A DNA stretch of 47,201 nt from Bacteroidales bacterium (GTDB lineage Bacteria; Bacteroidota; Bacteroidia; Bacteroidales; UBA932), in assembly GCA_017617655.1 (NCBI GenBank), contig JAFZVU010000047.1, forward strand, positions 1 through 47,201. The letters run 5' to 3'. The notes under the pieces are model-generated. The model searched no databases and had not been told where the DNA came from. It worked only from the letters and a program-made list of their open reading frames with translations. The first letter of the stretch is position 1. Each line of letters opens with the position of its first letter. The translations under genes were made by a program, and so were the position numbers. Shown piece after piece: positions 16,044-24,468 of the stretch.

Positions 16044-16988
16044 TTATTCTACAGCTGTTTTTCTTCCGAACAGTGACTTTATCAGGTCCAGGGAGCCCAC
16101 CAGGCCGAGGGCTGTCAGGATCAAGCCGAAAATGAGCACGAGGATGCCGCCGCCGCGGTTGTTTTCCCTTTCTTCGTCAAGGATTTCGGCTGCGCTATGG
16201 TTTCCTTCCATTATCGAGAGGATGTGGAATTCCCTTCCTCTGCCGTACTGGACTATTTCGTCACCCTGCGCCTTGCCAAGCACCGAAACTTCGCCGTGCG
16301 GGACCATGCTGTATTCTATCCTGACATCACCGATCTGCGGCTCAGACGGATTGGGGCCGACATAGATGACATTGCCGAATATATGGACAGGGACGTCGCC
16401 TTTTCCCTTCGATGCGTTCCGGGCCTGGGCACGCAGTTCAGACATGTTCTCTTCCGGGATAGTTATGCGCATGCCGGTGGTATAATCCCTGACCCACCCG
16501 ATCAGATCCTTCGGAAGCCGGTATCCTCCCAAAGTCACCGTACTGCAGGTATCTTTCCTGTCGGCCAGACGGACATAAACGAAGTTGACGTCCCTCTTCT
16601 CGGCTTTATAATAGTCCTGGGAACTGAGTGGTCTGTCCACCCAGTCTTCATAATAGGTTATTTCATCCGTTGCGTCATCACGATATTCCGCCAGCTGGAA
16701 ATAGTCTACCTCTCTCTTGAGGAGCAGAGCATCGGCTTCCACGCCTGTCTCCAAGTCCCTTATCGGCCCAGCCCCCTGAGTTACGCCTGTCAGATGGACA
16801 AGTTCTCCATCGCATGCCGGATCCGGAATCCCTGAAGGTTCCACCTCTACAATATTCTTTTCCGCTTTGTTCAACATCAGAGAAACCCTGATGGTCCTGT
16901 ATTCATTCCAAAGCGTAAGGCCCAGACCGGAAAGCAGAAGTATGACAGCTATCGCCTGCCCTATACCCCCAGAAATAGATTTTCCCAT
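16044..16988 (-). CDS. TMEM43-like membrane protein
   Basis: Product of 314 residues with a membrane span at each end (about 9-24 and 284-304) and a large region between. The pattern LWNEYRTIRVSLMLNKAEKN, then GELVHLTGV, RDLETGVEADALLLKREVDYFQLAEY and a C-terminal GGGILVLIFGLILTALG resembles the TMEM43/LUMA family, known mainly from human TMEM43 and also present in bacteria. Bacterial function is unknown. It converges on the esterase with 5 bp between stops. The next gene upstream ends 26 bp away, so the two minus-strand genes could share a transcript. Confidence 0.72.
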   Translation of the reverse strand: MGKSISGGIGQAIAVILLLSGLGLTLWNEYRTIRVSLMLNKAEKNIVEVEPSGIPDPACDGELVHLTGVTQGAGPIRDLETGVEADALLLKREVDYFQLAEYRDDATDEITYYEDWVDRPLSSQDYYKAEKRDVNFVYVRLADRKDTCSTVTLGGYRLPKDLIGWVRDYTTGMRITIPEENMSELRAQARNASKGKGDVPVHIFGNVIYVGPNPSEPQIGDVRIEYSMVPHGEVSVLGKAQGDEIVQYGRGREFHILSIMEGNHSAAEILDEERENNRGGGILVLIFGLILTALGLVGSLDLIKSLFGRKTAVE

Positions 16989-17014
16989 TTATAGATCATT
17001 AAAGAATGGCCCCT

Positions 17015-18031
17015 TTACCGGATAGAGCTGCTGAAGAAGAAATAGTAGCAGACGGCAGCGACATATTTGCCGGTTCCAGAGAACTTAGCCACAGTGGAGC
17101 CTGAGCGGTCGCCATAATTGCCGTCATTGTATATCTGTCCTATACGGGAGCCGCTTGCATTTTCAACAGAGCCGTTCGGCTGGATATGTCCTATCGGAGA
17201 GCCGGTCTTGTCGTACACCATGCCTTTGGCATTGAAAGAACCCGCCGTGCCGCTGGCATTGGTAACCTTTCCGTCAGAAGAAACGTGGCCGACACGTTGT
17301 CCGGCTTTGTTGTAGACATCGCCGCCCGCTGTTATCTTGCCGATAACTGTTCCGGTCGGAGAAGTGAAATTGCCGGCAGTTATGGTCATCATATTCGCCT
17401 TGAAAGCAGCCTCCGCCTCGGCTTCTCTCTTCTTCTGCTCTTCACGGGCCACCTTCATCTTCTGAAGGTCAGCAGGATTCAGATAGTCGTGCAGGAAGAA
17501 AAAGGCCACAAGTTCCCTGGTGGCATCGCAAGAGAAATAGCCCAGTCGGCGGCCATAGATGGTGATATCCTGCCTTGTCACGACTCCGCAGGACTCACCG
17601 TTGATGGCAACGCCTCCGTTATTGATCGTAACCTTCATGCCGTTGTCCAGAATCTCGAGGCCGTCGTCCAGAAGCTTTGCTACGACAGCGCCGTCGTTGC
17701 ATTCAATGACACCTTTGGCGTAATCCACCTTATAAGATATGAACTCCCCTTGGGCGGGGCCAGATTCGTGCATCTTCTTGCTGGTAATCGTGTTCTTGCT
17801 GGAATGCCATGAGCCGATGAGAGTGTCCCGGCTGCTTTCGATAATCTTGCAGCCCGCCTCCTGCTGAGCCTTGGCCTTCTTTTCCATTTCAGCTTCGGCC
17901 TGCTGCTTATTCTGCATCAGCGCTTCTATCGAAGTGAAATCCTGCTGGGCTTTTGCATAATAGCTGGGGATAAGAGATGCCATCACCAACAGCGCCACGA
18001 AGATCTTTTTGCTTGAGAATCTGGTTTTCAT
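17015..18031 (-). CDS. Secreted protein with six 17-residue repeats
   Basis: Not assignable to a named family. I chose ATG 18031, which gives a signal peptide (MKTRFSSKKIFVALLVMASL, cleavage near AKA-QQ at 28-29) and 338 residues; an upstream in-frame ATG at 18199 would add 56 residues without a signal. Residues 30-60 and 187-215 are charged and helical. Residues 227-325 hold six units starting at G227, G244, G261, G277, G294 and G311, with a pattern like GxxIGxIxxDGxVxNxS, which suggests a small beta repeat domain. The tail ends YYFFFSSSIR. A -7 box (TAAATTTG) lies 23 nt upstream. Confidence 0.78.
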   Translation of the reverse strand: MKTRFSSKKIFVALLVMASLIPSYYAKAQQDFTSIEALMQNKQQAEAEMEKKAKAQQEAGCKIIESSRDTLIGSWHSSKNTITSKKMHESGPAQGEFISYKVDYAKGVIECNDGAVVAKLLDDGLEILDNGMKVTINNGGVAINGESCGVVTRQDITIYGRRLGYFSCDATRELVAFFFLHDYLNPADLQKMKVAREEQKKREAEAEAAFKANMMTITAGNFTSPTGTVIGKITAGGDVYNKAGQRVGHVSSDGKVTNASGTAGSFNAKGMVYDKTGSPIGHIQPNGSVENASGSRIGQIYNDGNYGDRSGSTVAKFSGTGKYVAAVCYYFFFSSSIR

Positions 18032-18054
18032 ATTATTATGTTTCTTGATTTTTA

Positions 18055-18062
18055 CAAATTTA
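18055..18062 (-). promoter_or_regulatory. Bacteroidetes -7 box for the repeat protein
   Basis: Reverse strand TAAATTTG, full match to TAnnTTTG, 23 nt before ATG 18031. It supports that start over the upstream ATG at 18199. No clear -33 TTTG. Confidence 0.5.
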
Positions 18063-18143
18063 CCAAAATTGTCCAACTGGGAAAATACATAATTATATGT
18101 ACGCGCGGATTTGCCGCGCAGGTCTGGATTCTTTCGTGCCAAA

Positions 18144-18271
18144 GTGTGCGCCGACCACCCCTTCTGGAGAGGCTTCCAGGGCCAATGAGCAGCGCACACC
18201 CCCTGTTTAACGGCCAGTGTGCGCCGTCAATCGCGTTTATACGCTCTGTAGGACACATCACCGGCGCACAC
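18144..18271. repeat. Four GCGCACAC motifs in alternating orientation
   Basis: GTGTGCGCCG at 18144-18153 and 18217-18226, the reverse complement CGGCGCACAC at 18262-18271, and a shorter GCGCACAC at 18192-18199. The copies alternate strand (+,-,+,-) and can form stems. A similar GCGCACTTTTGC occurs at 14490-14501 in the other repeat-bearing gap, against GCGCACACTTTTGC at 18264-18277. Confidence 0.65.
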
Positions 18272-18471
18272 TTTTGCACGAGTGTTACGAGTAACGGGAA
18301 ATGGCCGACTGTTGGCTGTCGGCAGAATGCCGCAAGGCAACATGGTACCCCGCTTTGCGAGGCCGGCCTTTTTGCCGAGCAAAGAAGGGGCGGAGGGGCG
18401 CGATTTTGTGGAATAAAATCGCGGTTGCCCTAGGCATTGCTGCCGCAGCCGTGCCGGCAGATCCTTCGCTT

Positions 18472-18547
18472 CGCTCAGGATGACACGGGGACTGCGCTCA
18501 GGATGACACGCGCGGAAGGGCGAGCTTGCCGAAGGCCACGCGCGGAA
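18472..18547 (+). repeat. Short direct repeats
   Basis: CGCTCAGGATGACACG occurs at 18472-18487 and 18495-18510 (23-bp period). CACGCGCGGAA occurs at 18507-18517 and 18537-18547. The preceding ATCCTTCGCTTCGCTCAGGAT can fold as a short hairpin. It directly abuts the 3' end of the P-II-like gene. Confidence 0.7.
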
Positions 18548-18841
18548 CTAGACCATCTGCTCGATGTTCCAGACGAAGGCGCGGACGCCGACGGCTTTGT
18601 TGCGGTTGTCGAGTTTGCGGACGGTGGTGAGGAGCTCGTCGACGCGGGCGTCTTCGACGACGACCATGACGGCGGAATTCATCTCCGGCCAGGTGTGAGT
18701 GCCGCGACGGGGCTCGCCGGTGCGGGAGCCGCGGCCCTGGACCTGCTCGAAGAGAGTGAAGCCAGATATGCCGAGCTCGTCGAGCATGTATTCTACACGC
18801 TCGGTATTAGCCTGATTGAAAACTATAAATACACTCTTCAT
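18548..18841 (-). CDS. P-II-like small protein linked to the RND pump
   Basis: Product of 97 residues starting MKSVFIVFNQANTERVEYML. The order beta-alpha-beta with VFIVFNQA, the helix ANTERVEYMLDELG, a loop with QGRGSRTGEPRRGTHTWPEM, then SAVMVVVEDARVDELLTTVRKL, resembles the ferredoxin-like P-II/DUF3240 fold, although the classic uridylylation T-loop is not evident. It starts 3 bp after the RND pump stop, last in the operon. A regulatory role for the pump is an inference from position. Confidence 0.75.
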   Translation of the reverse strand: MKSVFIVFNQANTERVEYMLDELGISGFTLFEQVQGRGSRTGEPRRGTHTWPEMNSAVMVVVEDARVDELLTTVRKLDNRNKAVGVRAFVWNIEQMV

Positions 18842-18844
18842 ATC

Positions 18845-21800
18845 TTATTTCTCCTCTTTGTCGTCGGGCGACAGTTGCATGAAAATGAAATTGCGACGGT
18901 TGCGCTCCTGCTTGTTGCGGTCGCTGTTCTTCGACAGAACGGCGTAGAACACGGGCACGACTATCAGGGTCACGAAAGTTGACACCAGCAGACCGCCGAT
19001 AACCACGATACCCAGCGGATGCCACATCTCGCTACCCTCGCCACGACTCAGCGCCATAGGAAGCATACCGAGGATGGTCGTGAGAGCAGTCATCATCACA
19101 GGACGCAGACGGCTGCGGCCAGATAGCGCGATAGCCTCGCTCAGCTCATAGCCGCGGTCACGCATCAAATTGATGTAGTCCACCAGCACTATACCGTTCT
19201 TGACCACGATACCGATAAGCATCACGACTCCCAGAGCCGCAATCATGTCGAGCGAAGTACCCGTAATCCACAGAGCCAGGATGACACCCGTGATGGCGAA
19301 CGGAATCGCAAGCAGGATGATAGCCGGTTTCGAGAACGACTCGAACTGAGAAGCCATCACAACATACACGAGCAAGATGATCAGCAGCGCGAGCGCTATG
19401 ATATTGCCGAACATCTCCTGCTGGTCCTCGAAGTCGCCGCCGATAGCCATCGTGATTCCCTCCGGGACATTCACGCCGGAAATGACGCCCTGCACTTTCA
19501 TGACGAGCTCGCCCAGAGAAGTGTCGTAAGGCATAGCGCTGACAGTCAGATAACGCTGACGGCTCTTGCGGTTGATGGTAGGCGGAGCGAAATACTCCTC
19601 GAGAGTAGCAATCTCGTTGAGCTTTATGATCTTGCCGGTAGCAGTCGGGATAGACAGATTATAAATGTCGCTGAGCGAATTGCGGTCATCCTCGCGCAGA
19701 CGCACCACGATGTCATACTCCTCGCCGTCCTCCTTCAGATATCCTGAAGCCAGACCGCCCACGCGGTTGCGCACATAAGTAGAAACTGTAGCAGCATTGA
19801 GACCGAACGCAGCAGCCTTCTCCTTGTCGATGACCAGGTTCAGCTCCGGACGGTCCTTGTCGCGGCTGATGGTCACGTCCCTCGCCTCCGGCACCTTGTC
19901 GATTATGAGATTGCGCACCTGCTCGGCAAGCACATTGGTCTCGTCGAAACTGTAGCCGTAGATCTCGACGTCGACGGTAGAACCGCCACCGCCGCCCATA
20001 CCGCCCTGGGTAGTAACCCTGGTGCGGACAATCTCAGGATAATTGACCAGCACCTCGCGGATAACCTCGGATATCTCCTCGATGCTGCGGGTACGCTCGT
20101 ACTTCTTCGTGCAGACCACAGTCATCTGGATGGTGTTGTTCGTAGTAGAAGAGAAGATGGCGCTGGTGCCCGACTCGTCGGTACTACCCGCAGAAGTCGA
20201 AATCATCCTCACCTCCGGGATAAGCTCCTGGATGCGAGTCTCGATGGCGCGGGCAGTCTTTAGCGTCTGCTCGATGCGCGTACCGTTCTGCAGCTCGATG
20301 GTCAGCCTCACGCGGCCGTTGTCGGAGTTCGGCATGAAGTCGGAACCGATCTTGCCCATGAATGCGGGAATCAGCGAAGCGGCGAAGAGAGCCGTGAAGA
20401 ACAGCAGAGTCAGAGCCTTGTGGCGCAGGCACACACGCAGAGCGCCGGCATACCAGCCGTCGATGGCGTCGAGGGCGCGGCCCACAGTCTTGTCGAAGAA
20501 CGTCTTCTTCTCAGACACCTCGACAATATGACCGGTCTCGTCAATCTCGACCTTGCGGGCCTTGAGCAGCTGAGAGCAGAGCATAGGAGTAAGAGAGATG
20601 GCCACCACAGTAGAGGTGCAGACCACGATGGTCACGATCCATCCCAGCTCCTTGAAGAGGATACCCGCCATGCCGGTGAGCATGGTAAGCGGCACGAACA
20701 CGGCCACGATTACGAGGGTAGTCGCGATAACGGACACCCACACCTCGTTGGTCGCATAGATGGCGGCCTCGCGAGGGTTCGATCCGCGGTCGATATGTTT
20801 CGAGATATTCTCCAGCACCACGATGGCGTCGTCCACCACCATACCGATCGCCACCGTCAGGGAGCAGAGCGAAATGATGTTGAGCGAGCTGCCAGTCAGC
20901 GCCAGATAGATGAACGCCACGATCAGCGCGATAGGAATAGTCAGACCGATGATGAAAGTAGCCCTCCACTTGCCGAGGAAGACGAACACCACCAGCACCA
21001 CGAAAAGCAGCGCGTAGAGGATAGACTTCTCCAGCGAAGTGATGGAGTTCTGGATCTCCTCGGAAGAGTCGTAGACTATGTCGATGTCGATGTCGGACGG
21101 CAGGTTGCGTTTGATACGGTTCATCGTCTTGTTGACATCCTTGCAGATCTGCACCGTGTTGGCGCCGGTCTGCTTGGTGATCATCATGGTGACGGCGTCG
21201 GATCCGTTTACCTTCGAATCGAGGGTCAGGTCCTTGATGGTGTCACGCACTGCGGCGATGTCCTTCACGAAGACCTTGGCGCCGGCGGGAGTCGTAGTCA
21301 CTACCACATCCCCTATCTCGCTGCTCTCCACATACTCGCTGCGCACCTCGAGGTTGTACTGCTCCTTGTCCATCTTGATGAGGCCTGAAGACAGGTTCAG
21401 GTTGTTCGCAGTGATAGCGCTGCTGACGCTCTCAAGCGGAATGCCGAAGGCGTCCAGCTTGTTCTGGTCGATGTCAACATATACATAACGGTCGGGAGCA
21501 CCCATCACCGAGATGTTGCCGATGCCGTCGACACGGTTCAGCTGCGGGATCACATCGTCGTTGAGGATCTTCTCGAGACCGGAGTAGCTCTCTTTCGCTG
21601 TGACGGCGAATTCGATGATAGGCATCGCGCTGGAGCTGAACTTGAACAGATAAGGATTGGTGCAGCCGCTGGGCAGCGCATCCTTCAGCATGTCCACGAA
21701 CGAGCGGACGTCATTCATCACCTCGTCGATGTCGGTGCCCCACTCGAGCTCCAGCATAACCATCGACATGTTGTCCCTCGAAGTAGAGGTCATCTCCTTG

Positions 21801-22030
21801 AGGTGGTCGACAGAGTTGAGGCTGTTCTCCACCAGACGCGTCACGTTGGTCTCGATCTCCGAGGCGCTGGCGCCGGGATAGGTGGTCATCACCGTGATGT
21901 ACGGAGGGTCCATCTCGGGGAACTGGTCGATGGGCAGCTGCCGGAAGGCATACAGGCCCAGGACCATGACGGCAACGAATATCAGAAGCGTCGTTACCGG
22001 TTTGTCTATCGCTTTCTTATAGATACTCAT
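18845..22030 (-). CDS. RND efflux permease (AcrB-like)
   Basis: Inner-membrane proton-driven pump that, with the adaptor and TolC-like protein, exports hydrophobic compounds. The 1061 residues have the family pattern: N-terminal span after VTTLLIFVAVMVLGLYAFRQ, FPEMDPPYITV, GMVVDDAIVVLENI (the two central aspartates of the proton relay), and the second-half span LIGIVVKNGIVLVDYINLM. The length suits the HAE1/AcrB class. The charged C-terminal tail reads DKEEK. It overlaps the adaptor stop by 1 bp (TAATG), so it is coupled. Substrates cannot be predicted. Confidence 0.95.
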   Translation of the reverse strand: MSIYKKAIDKPVTTLLIFVAVMVLGLYAFRQLPIDQFPEMDPPYITVMTTYPGASASEIETNVTRLVENSLNSVDHLKEMTSTSRDNMSMVMLELEWGTDIDEVMNDVRSFVDMLKDALPSGCTNPYLFKFSSSAMPIIEFAVTAKESYSGLEKILNDDVIPQLNRVDGIGNISVMGAPDRYVYVDIDQNKLDAFGIPLESVSSAITANNLNLSSGLIKMDKEQYNLEVRSEYVESSEIGDVVVTTTPAGAKVFVKDIAAVRDTIKDLTLDSKVNGSDAVTMMITKQTGANTVQICKDVNKTMNRIKRNLPSDIDIDIVYDSSEEIQNSITSLEKSILYALLFVVLVVFVFLGKWRATFIIGLTIPIALIVAFIYLALTGSSLNIISLCSLTVAIGMVVDDAIVVLENISKHIDRGSNPREAAIYATNEVWVSVIATTLVIVAVFVPLTMLTGMAGILFKELGWIVTIVVCTSTVVAISLTPMLCSQLLKARKVEIDETGHIVEVSEKKTFFDKTVGRALDAIDGWYAGALRVCLRHKALTLLFFTALFAASLIPAFMGKIGSDFMPNSDNGRVRLTIELQNGTRIEQTLKTARAIETRIQELIPEVRMISTSAGSTDESGTSAIFSSTTNNTIQMTVVCTKKYERTRSIEEISEVIREVLVNYPEIVRTRVTTQGGMGGGGGSTVDVEIYGYSFDETNVLAEQVRNLIIDKVPEARDVTISRDKDRPELNLVIDKEKAAAFGLNAATVSTYVRNRVGGLASGYLKEDGEEYDIVVRLREDDRNSLSDIYNLSIPTATGKIIKLNEIATLEEYFAPPTINRKSRQRYLTVSAMPYDTSLGELVMKVQGVISGVNVPEGITMAIGGDFEDQQEMFGNIIALALLIILLVYVVMASQFESFSKPAIILLAIPFAITGVILALWITGTSLDMIAALGVVMLIGIVVKNGIVLVDYINLMRDRGYELSEAIALSGRSRLRPVMMTALTTILGMLPMALSRGEGSEMWHPLGIVVIGGLLVSTFVTLIVVPVFYAVLSKNSDRNKQERNRRNFIFMQLSPDDKEEK

Positions 22031-23037
22031 TACCTTTCTATCTTAAGTGTCACGCCGTCCACCAGCTTCTCGGCTCCGGTGACGATGATCTCTTCGCCGG
22101 GGGTGAGCTCGTCGCTCATGATCTCGACCTTGTCGTCATACCTCTCGCCGAGCTTGACGAACACCCTTCTAGCCACGCCGTTGTCGTTGACGTAGATATA
22201 TCTTTCATTGGAACCGGTGAGCTTCTGCACACTCTGGTAAGGAATCACCATGGCCTCAGCCCTGCCCAGGGCAAGCTTGGTGTAGGCATACATGCCGGGA
22301 CGCAGGCGCTCGCCGCCGTTGGGGATGCGGATGCGCACCTGGAAGGTATGCGAAGACGGGTCGATGGTGGGATAAACTATGTCGATGGTGGCGGGGAAGA
22401 CTTCACCCGGATAGATGTCGCAGAGGACATCCACATTCATGCCCTTGTGGACAAGGGGATAATATGACTCGGGCACATTAACCAGCGCCTTGAGCACATT
22501 GATCTGGGTGAGGGTGAGGATGGCCTGGCCGCTGTAGAGCTCGCCGTCCTCATAGTTCTTGGCAGAGATGACGCCCGGGAACTTGGCCTTCACGTAGGTG
22601 TTCTCCTCGAGGAAGCGGAGGCTTTCGGCAGTCTGGTCATAGCTCAGCTTGGTCTGGTCGTAAGTCTGCTGAGAGATGGCGCCGGTGGCTACCAGGGCTT
22701 CCATGCGGGCCAGCTCCTGCTGAAGGTTGGTATATGTAAGTTTGGTGGTGGTGTACTGGTTCTGGTCCATACGCACAAGGTTGGAGCCGGTTGAAACCCT
22801 CGTACCCACTTCTGTATAGATATGTTCAATACGGCCCGTCACCGAAGGAGCGATGTCCATCTTCTGGAACCCTTCGAGCGTAGTCGACAGGGACAGGACT
22901 CTTTCAATAGTCGACGGAGTCAACGCTGCAACCTCAACAAGCTCTTCGCGCGGCTGTTCATCCATCATGACTTTGGGACGGCAGGCTGTCGTCACAATTG
23001 CAAGCGCACAGAGCACTAACACTGATATTTTCTTCAT
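22030..23037 (-). CDS. RND periplasmic adaptor lipoprotein
   Basis: Membrane-fusion protein linking the RND pump to the outer-membrane channel. The 335-residue precursor has lipobox VTTAC (Cys19). GRIEHIYTEVGTRVSTGSNL starts the lipoyl half-motif, followed by a helical hairpin (LQQELARMEALVATGAISQQ) and the second half KAKFPGVISAKNYEDGELY. The C-terminal beta-barrel and membrane-proximal domain follow (VRIRIPNGGERLRPGMYAYT). Second gene of the operon, 13 bp after the TolC-like gene. Confidence 0.93.
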   Translation of the reverse strand: MKKISVLVLCALAIVTTACRPKVMMDEQPREELVEVAALTPSTIERVLSLSTTLEGFQKMDIAPSVTGRIEHIYTEVGTRVSTGSNLVRMDQNQYTTTKLTYTNLQQELARMEALVATGAISQQTYDQTKLSYDQTAESLRFLEENTYVKAKFPGVISAKNYEDGELYSGQAILTLTQINVLKALVNVPESYYPLVHKGMNVDVLCDIYPGEVFPATIDIVYPTIDPSSHTFQVRIRIPNGGERLRPGMYAYTKLALGRAEAMVIPYQSVQKLTGSNERYIYVNDNGVARRVFVKLGERYDDKVEIMSDELTPGEEIIVTGAEKLVDGVTLKIER

Positions 23038-23050
23038 TATAATGATGTAT

Positions 23051-24328
23051 TTAATTATTCAACAGATTGTCGAGTTCTATCTGGGCGTTCACGAACTCAA
23101 GGATCGCCTGCACATAGGCACTCTGGGAATTGATGAGGGTGGTGCTGGCGTTGGTCATCTCCAGCGCGCTGGAATAGCCCTGTTCGTATTTGCGGGCGAT
23201 ATTGTCGAAGACCCTCTTGTTCACTTCGACGGCCTGCTTCTGGTCGACATACTTCGCATGGGCGTTCTGCAGGTTGTAGCAGAGCTGGCGATACTGGATC
23301 TGCAGGCTGTTCTCGGTCTCAGCGAGAGTATTGAGCTGCTTCTGGTAGGACATCTTGGCGCTCTGGATCTTCTTGGTGTTGGAGAGACTCGAGAAGATAG
23401 GCACGCTGACCATTACGTTCATGGTGTTCGGAGGAGTCATATCCATACCGTCGCCGAAGTTGTGCTTGGCAGAATACTGGTAGGCCAGGCTGACCGTCGG
23501 GGCGAGGCTCCATTTGTTGAGAGCCACCTGCTGGCGGGCCAGCTCGACATTCTTCTTCAGAAGCTGGTAGTTATAGTTGTTGTCGAGATTGAACTGCTGG
23601 TTCATCATGGCAAGGCCGGCATCCACGTCAAGCAGCTTCTCGAGGGAGTCGGTGAGCACGATATCCACTTCCGGCTCGAGGTCGAGCTGGAGACGGAGGC
23701 TGTTGTAGATCATCTCGAGGCTGGTCTCGGCATTCTTGATAGCCGTCCTGGCGGAAGCCACCTGCACCATCAGCTGGTCGGCGCTGACCTGCTCGGAAGC
23801 TCCCACATCCACCGATTGCTGGGAGAAATTGTAGAGCCTCTCGACCTCCTTCAGATTGCTGCGGAGCAGGTCGAGAGTCTGGTCGGCGACGAGAGCCGAA
23901 TAGTAGAGAGTCTTCACCTGACTGGCCACGGTCTGCTCGGTCTGCAGTGCGGTAATGTCGGACATCTGCTTGGTAATCTTGCTCATGGCTGCGTTCAGCA
24001 CCTGCGCGCCGCTCAGGGCCACTGAAGCAGTGACACCCATGGAGGCGCTGCTGGGCAGCGCGATGGACATTCCGCCGAAGTCCATCCTGTAGCCGAACAT
24101 ATCGTTGTAATTGCCGCTGGCGTTGACCTGGGGCAGCATGCTGGCTATCGCCTGCCATCTGTTGGCCTGGGCTATCTTGACATCTATCGATGCGTTTTCG
24201 AGAGTGCGGTTGCGCTCGACAGCCATCTGCTGCGCATCTTCAAGTGAAAGGCGCAAGGGACCGGTCTGAGCTGATAACTGAAATGCGGTCAGAAAGAATA
24301 AGGCGACCGCTGCAATATATGATCTCAC
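23051..24328 (-). CDS. TolC-like outer-membrane efflux protein
   Basis: Outer-membrane channel of the RND system. The 425-residue precursor has a signal peptide (MRSYIAAVALFFLTAFQLSA) and two OEP repeats with long helices, e.g. LRLSLEDAQQMAVERNRTLE and the terminal KYEQGYSSALEMTNASTTLI. The start is GTG 24328. The codon before it is an in-frame TAG, so no longer form is possible. First gene of the operon: TolC-like, adaptor, pump, P-II-like protein. Confidence 0.92.
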   Translation of the reverse strand: MRSYIAAVALFFLTAFQLSAQTGPLRLSLEDAQQMAVERNRTLENASIDVKIAQANRWQAIASMLPQVNASGNYNDMFGYRMDFGGMSIALPSSASMGVTASVALSGAQVLNAAMSKITKQMSDITALQTEQTVASQVKTLYYSALVADQTLDLLRSNLKEVERLYNFSQQSVDVGASEQVSADQLMVQVASARTAIKNAETSLEMIYNSLRLQLDLEPEVDIVLTDSLEKLLDVDAGLAMMNQQFNLDNNYNYQLLKKNVELARQQVALNKWSLAPTVSLAYQYSAKHNFGDGMDMTPPNTMNVMVSVPIFSSLSNTKKIQSAKMSYQKQLNTLAETENSLQIQYRQLCYNLQNAHAKYVDQKQAVEVNKRVFDNIARKYEQGYSSALEMTNASTTLINSQSAYVQAILEFVNAQIELDNLLNN

Positions 24329-24355
24329 CTAAATATATATTAATTACTGAAGGCG

Positions 24356-24363
24356 CAAAGATA
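24356..24363 (-). promoter_or_regulatory. Bacteroidetes -7 box for the RND operon
   Basis: Reverse strand TATCTTTG, full match to TAnnTTTG, 27 nt before the GTG start at 24328. It leads the minus-strand efflux operon. A -33 TTTG is not clear. Confidence 0.55.
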
Positions 24364-24410
24364 AGCAAAAATCATACCTCTGAAAGCATCGCAGGGCAGA
24401 TTTCGGATAT

Positions 24411-24442
24411 TTTGTATTATGGCAAAATAATTGCTAATTTCG
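24411..24442 (+). promoter_or_regulatory. Bacteroidetes promoter for the thioredoxin gene
   Basis: TTTG at 24411-24414 and TAATTTCG at 24435-24442 (one mismatch), spaced by 20 bp and 26 nt before the ATG. Divergent from the RND operon promoter. Confidence 0.45.
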
Positions 24443-24468
24443 CATGAAACTAAAGAGGCCAAATAATT

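Larger units (their letters stand above)
18032..18547. other. 516-bp gene-free, repeat-rich region
   Basis: No reading frame here has a plausible start, signal or family motif. After the -7 box at 18055-18062 come a GC hairpin (GCGCGG 18103-18108, CCGCGC 18114-18119), four copies of a GCGCACAC motif (18144-18271), and tandem copies of CGCTCAGGATGACACG and CACGCGCGGAA (18472-18547) running into the stop codon of the P-II-like gene. It could hold the RND operon terminator and dispersed intergenic repeats. Confidence 0.6.

Noticed and set aside
18038-18433. 131-residue plus-strand ORF in the gene-free gap
   Set aside because: Low-complexity composition across repeats and no motif; better explained by repeats.
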